From NCBI GenBank assembly GCA_001797815.1, contig MGQK01000093.1, positions 3,781 to 11,582 on the forward strand: DNA of 7,802 nt, given 5' to 3'. The notes beneath the pieces are model-generated. The model was not told the DNA's origin. It saw only the letters and a program-made list of their open reading frames with translations, and made no database searches. The position numbers and the translations under genes are program-made. Below, one piece after another: positions 5,379 to 7,802 of this stretch; the stretch's first letter is position 1; each line of letters begins with the position of its first letter. Origin of the DNA: Deltaproteobacteria bacterium RBG_13_61_14 (lineage in GTDB: Bacteria; RBG-13-61-14).

Positions 5379-7763
5379 TTACAAAATCTCAACAGGTGTT
5401 GAATCGATTCTTAAATTTGGGAGAACTTGTTGAAGCTCATCAACTTTCTCCTGATCAACATTTGTATTTCTTAGAGAAAGTTTTTTCAGGCTAGTCAGCC
5501 CCTTTAGTGAGGAGAGGTCGGAAACTTGAGTTACATTGAGATTGAGCTCTTTGAGGCTGATAAGCTCCTTTAGCGGGGAAATGTCGCTAACCTGAGTTCC
5601 CGTGAGATCGAGCTTTTTTAGGCTAGTCAACCCCTTTAGAGGGGAAAGATCAGTCAATGCAATGGAGTACAAAGTAAGAATTTGCAAACTTTTAAGCCCT
5701 CTTAAAGGGGAGAGGTCGGTAACTTTCGTCTTGCCAAGATTAAGCTCCTGCAAATTGGCTAGTCCTTTAAGCGGAGAGAGGTCGGCAACTTTTGTCCTAC
5801 TCAAATTAAGATGTTGCAGGCTGGTGAGGCCTTGGAGAGGAGAGATGTCGAAAACCGTCGTAATGTTAACAGAGAGTTCTTGGAGATTGTTCAGTCCTTG
5901 GAGGGGAGAGAGGTCGGCAACTTTGGTATTCCAGAGACTAAGAATTTTCAGGCTTGTCAGCTCTTTCAGGGGAGAAATGTCAGAAACGTTAGTATTCCAA
6001 AGAGCGAGATATTTCAGACTACTCAGACTCTTTAGGGGGGAGAGGTCACTTACCTTAGTATCATAGAGACTCAAATATTCGAGCCTGGTTAGCTCTTGGA
6101 GAGGAGAGAGGTCGGTAATGTTTGTATCGCTTAGATCAAGAATTTGTAAGCTGCTTAATACCTTTAAATGTGGAAGGTCTGATATGTCAGTGCCACTTAA
6201 ATCAAGGTTTTTAAGATTCATATATTCTTCTAGCGTGAGTTCTTCAGAGGGCTTTTCTAGTGTTCTGGCCACGGCTTTGGCGATAACTGGAGGCATGGCC
6301 GGAGGAGGGGGGGCCGGCTCAGGCTTGGCGACAGTCAGAGCCGCGGTGTGACTTGCCACTTCTCTAGAGAATTCGATGTGCATCAATTCCCAAAGGTAGG
6401 GGCCCTGAACCAGGTCGGACAATTGTTTTCGACCCAACTTCATCCAGGTTTCATAGAAAGCCTGATAAGGAGGATGCACTTCTGCTAATCCTTCTTCTTC
6501 AGTTGCTTCATCCTCCACACTTTTCAAGGTCTTATCAACCATTGGCACCGGCGGAGGTTTTATCTCAGGATGCTCTTTGACAATCTTTGACCATTGGTTA
6601 AAAAAATCCTGGCCTTCCTGTTTTCCCACCCAGACGCCGGGGACTTCGTGGAAAGAGTCCAGAACCTTCATGAGCAGGAACACCTGGACGCCTTGGGCAA
6701 AGCGGGTCATTTCATTCGCGCCTGGAATCTGCATGGCGGAAGCTCCGTGGATCAGGGCGCTGTTGAGGAGCCGCTTGACCTCGCGGGGATTGTGGGCCGA
6801 GTATCTGCGGAGGATCTGGTCCAGAATGTTGCGGTGGTCTTCGGAAAGTTTGCTGTCCCAATACCCTTCCTCGGTAAGCTTATTCAGTTCAGAAATCTGC
6901 TTTTCGTAGTATTCGTTGACCTGCTTTTCGCTGGGGGTGATGTTGATCTCCACCTGGAACATCTTGTCCAGGTATTTTTTGGCCTTGATCTCCTTGACGC
7001 CGTGTTCCAGGTAATGCTTCTTAATGAAATCGTCCACCACGGTCCGATCCAGACCAAAGACAAAGGCGAGGTTGGGCATGCTGAGGTAGAGCTTGAATGC
7101 TTCCAGGACTTCCAAGGCCACTTTCGGCAGGCAGCGGTCAAGATCGTCCACAAAAACAACCATGCGCTTTTTTCCGTCTTTGCCTAGAGTATCCTCCAGC
7201 CACTTTTTCAAGGTTGACTCGAACTCATTGAGATAGGCTTTTTCCGGATGGGCCGTCTTGGTGAATTCTTCGCCGATTTCCCGCAAAGTTGAAAAACTAT
7301 ATTCCGCCTCAACGCCGGTTCCAGAGGTTCCGGCTTTGGCTTTTAGCTTGAGCCCGGCCAGGGCATGGAGGAAGCCGCGCCCCAGAAACCCGCTAAACTG
7401 TTTGGCGGCTGTAATCAGTTGGCGTTCATCAATGTTCTCGATCTTGGTGCTTTCGATGATGACCTCCGCGATCAGGCCCCGCCAGACGTCCTCGCGTTCC
7501 GAGTATTTCCAGGGATCGAACCATACCGGCCGGACCAGGACTTTGTCTTTGGCTTCTCCTTCCTCGTTCCATTTCTTGAGCATACTTTGGAGCACGCGCA
7601 TGGCCGTGGTTTTCCCGGTTCCCCAGTCGCCGTAGATGGCAATGGCCAGAGGGGTCTTGGTATTGGGGTGGCGGAGGATATCATAGACCGGCCCGAGCTT
7701 GGCGAAGAGCTCGAATTGTTCGTCCTGGTAGGCTTCGACGGCCGTGTCGCTGAGCACGGTCAT
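5379..7763 (-). CDS. KAP-family P-loop NTPase with C-terminal leucine-rich repeats (794 aa; N-terminus may extend past window)
   Basis: Residues 1-340 form a KAP NTPase: Walker A GDWGTGKT (45-52), a conserved WFDPWKYSE (81-89), Walker B VVFVDDLDRC (202-211) with the DDLDR form typical of KAP proteins, and the distal NPREVKRLLN motif (325-334). Membrane-bound KAPs have transmembrane helices between Walker A and B; here residues 122-145 are only weakly hydrophobic, so the protein is likely cytosolic. A helical middle part and a Pro-rich linker (PEPAPPPPAMPP, 481-492) lead to twelve 22-residue LRRs (517-780) of the LxxLxLxxTxVxDLSPLxxLxS type, like internalin/SDS22. KAP proteins include F-plasmid PifA (phage exclusion) and animal Kidins220. 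NTPase plus LRR suggests a ligand-sensing switch, possibly in defence. The ATG at 7763 has no clear ribosome site, and the frame upstream stays open to base 7802 with Pro/Ala/Thr-rich codons, so the true start may lie outside. Confidence 0.9.
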   Translation of the reverse strand: MTVLSDTAVEAYQDEQFELFAKLGPVYDILRHPNTKTPLAIAIYGDWGTGKTTAMRVLQSMLKKWNEEGEAKDKVLVRPVWFDPWKYSEREDVWRGLIAEVIIESTKIENIDERQLITAAKQFSGFLGRGFLHALAGLKLKAKAGTSGTGVEAEYSFSTLREIGEEFTKTAHPEKAYLNEFESTLKKWLEDTLGKDGKKRMVVFVDDLDRCLPKVALEVLEAFKLYLSMPNLAFVFGLDRTVVDDFIKKHYLEHGVKEIKAKKYLDKMFQVEINITPSEKQVNEYYEKQISELNKLTEEGYWDSKLSEDHRNILDQILRRYSAHNPREVKRLLNSALIHGASAMQIPGANEMTRFAQGVQVFLLMKVLDSFHEVPGVWVGKQEGQDFFNQWSKIVKEHPEIKPPPVPMVDKTLKSVEDEATEEEGLAEVHPPYQAFYETWMKLGRKQLSDLVQGPYLWELMHIEFSREVASHTAALTVAKPEPAPPPPAMPPVIAKAVARTLEKPSEELTLEEYMNLKNLDLSGTDISDLPHLKVLSSLQILDLSDTNITDLSPLQELTRLEYLSLYDTKVSDLSPLKSLSSLKYLALWNTNVSDISPLKELTSLKILSLWNTKVADLSPLQGLNNLQELSVNITTVFDISPLQGLTSLQHLNLSRTKVADLSPLKGLANLQELNLGKTKVTDLSPLRGLKSLQILTLYSIALTDLSPLKGLTSLKKLDLTGTQVSDISPLKELISLKELNLNVTQVSDLSSLKGLTSLKKLSLRNTNVDQEKVDELQQVLPNLRIDSTPVEIL
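5424..6215 (-). repeat. Twelve 66-bp leucine-rich repeat units
   Basis: In-frame tandem units of 66 nt encode residues 517-780 of the KAP-LRR protein. All keep the 22-residue register without insertions. The DLSPL or DISPL core recurs in most units. Units 4 and 5 share LWNTxV and are closest to each other, hinting at recent unit duplication. Unit 9 has Ile in place of the usual Thr (YSIAL). This part is clearly more AT-rich than the NTPase part: one 60-nt sample (5641-5700) is 38% GC, against 62% at 7441-7500. Confidence 0.92.
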
Positions 7764-7802
7764 CCGGGGCGGGACCAGAGCGGGGTCTGGAGTTGCGGTT
7801 GT

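Noticed and set aside
5375-5389. Small hairpin AGATTT/AAATCT at the KAP-LRR stop as a terminator
   Set aside because: The stem is 6 bp, AT-only apart from one pair, overlaps the stop codon and has no following U-tract.
5602-6066. + strand frame with a repeating RGERS pattern
   Set aside because: The periodicity is simply the complement of the 66-bp LRR units; no independent signs of coding.

Overview
The window is GC-rich in its first 4.6 kb. It shows bacterial operon layout, with clear Shine-Dalgarno sites and gene gaps of 9-15 nt. The gene content (tandem acyl-CoA dehydrogenases plus an acyl-CoA synthetase, followed by a KAP NTPase with leucine-rich repeats) and the repeat-filled intergenic spaces suggest an uncultured soil, sediment or subsurface bacterium. 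Something deltaproteobacterial-like is possible, but the sequence does not fix the phylum.

Left part, + strand (1-4620). An acyl-CoA activation and dehydrogenation cluster. It holds the 3' end of one acyl-CoA dehydrogenase (ACAD), a full-length second ACAD of the same subfamily (493 aa), a third and very divergent ACAD-fold protein (369 aa) that lacks a catalytic glutamate at both usual positions, and an AMP-forming acyl-CoA synthetase (567 aa). The ligase would make an acyl-CoA thioester. The ACADs would introduce the alpha,beta double bond and pass electrons to an electron-transfer flavoprotein not seen here. The third ACAD may be a non-catalytic partner subunit of the long ACADs.

Middle (4621-5378). 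A repeat-rich junction between the + strand metabolic genes and two - strand genes. A 190-bp direct repeat occurs twice, 468 bp apart, around a 73-aa hypothetical gene. That gene's last ten codons and stop lie inside the repeat.

Right part, - strand (5379-7763 and probably beyond the edge). A 794-aa KAP-family P-loop NTPase carries a Pro-rich linker and twelve 22-residue leucine-rich repeats. This NTPase-plus-LRR layout resembles NLR immune receptors. The reading frame stays open to the window edge, so an N-terminal domain may be missing from view.

The least expected structure is non-coding. The intergenic spaces contain inverted pairs of degenerate 7-nt tandem arrays: GTATTNN x6 facing NNAATAC x6 before the ligase, and GGCNTNA x4 facing its complement in the repeat element after it, with a second, eroded copy nearby. 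The sequence words differ between the elements, but the 7-nt period and mirror layout are the same.
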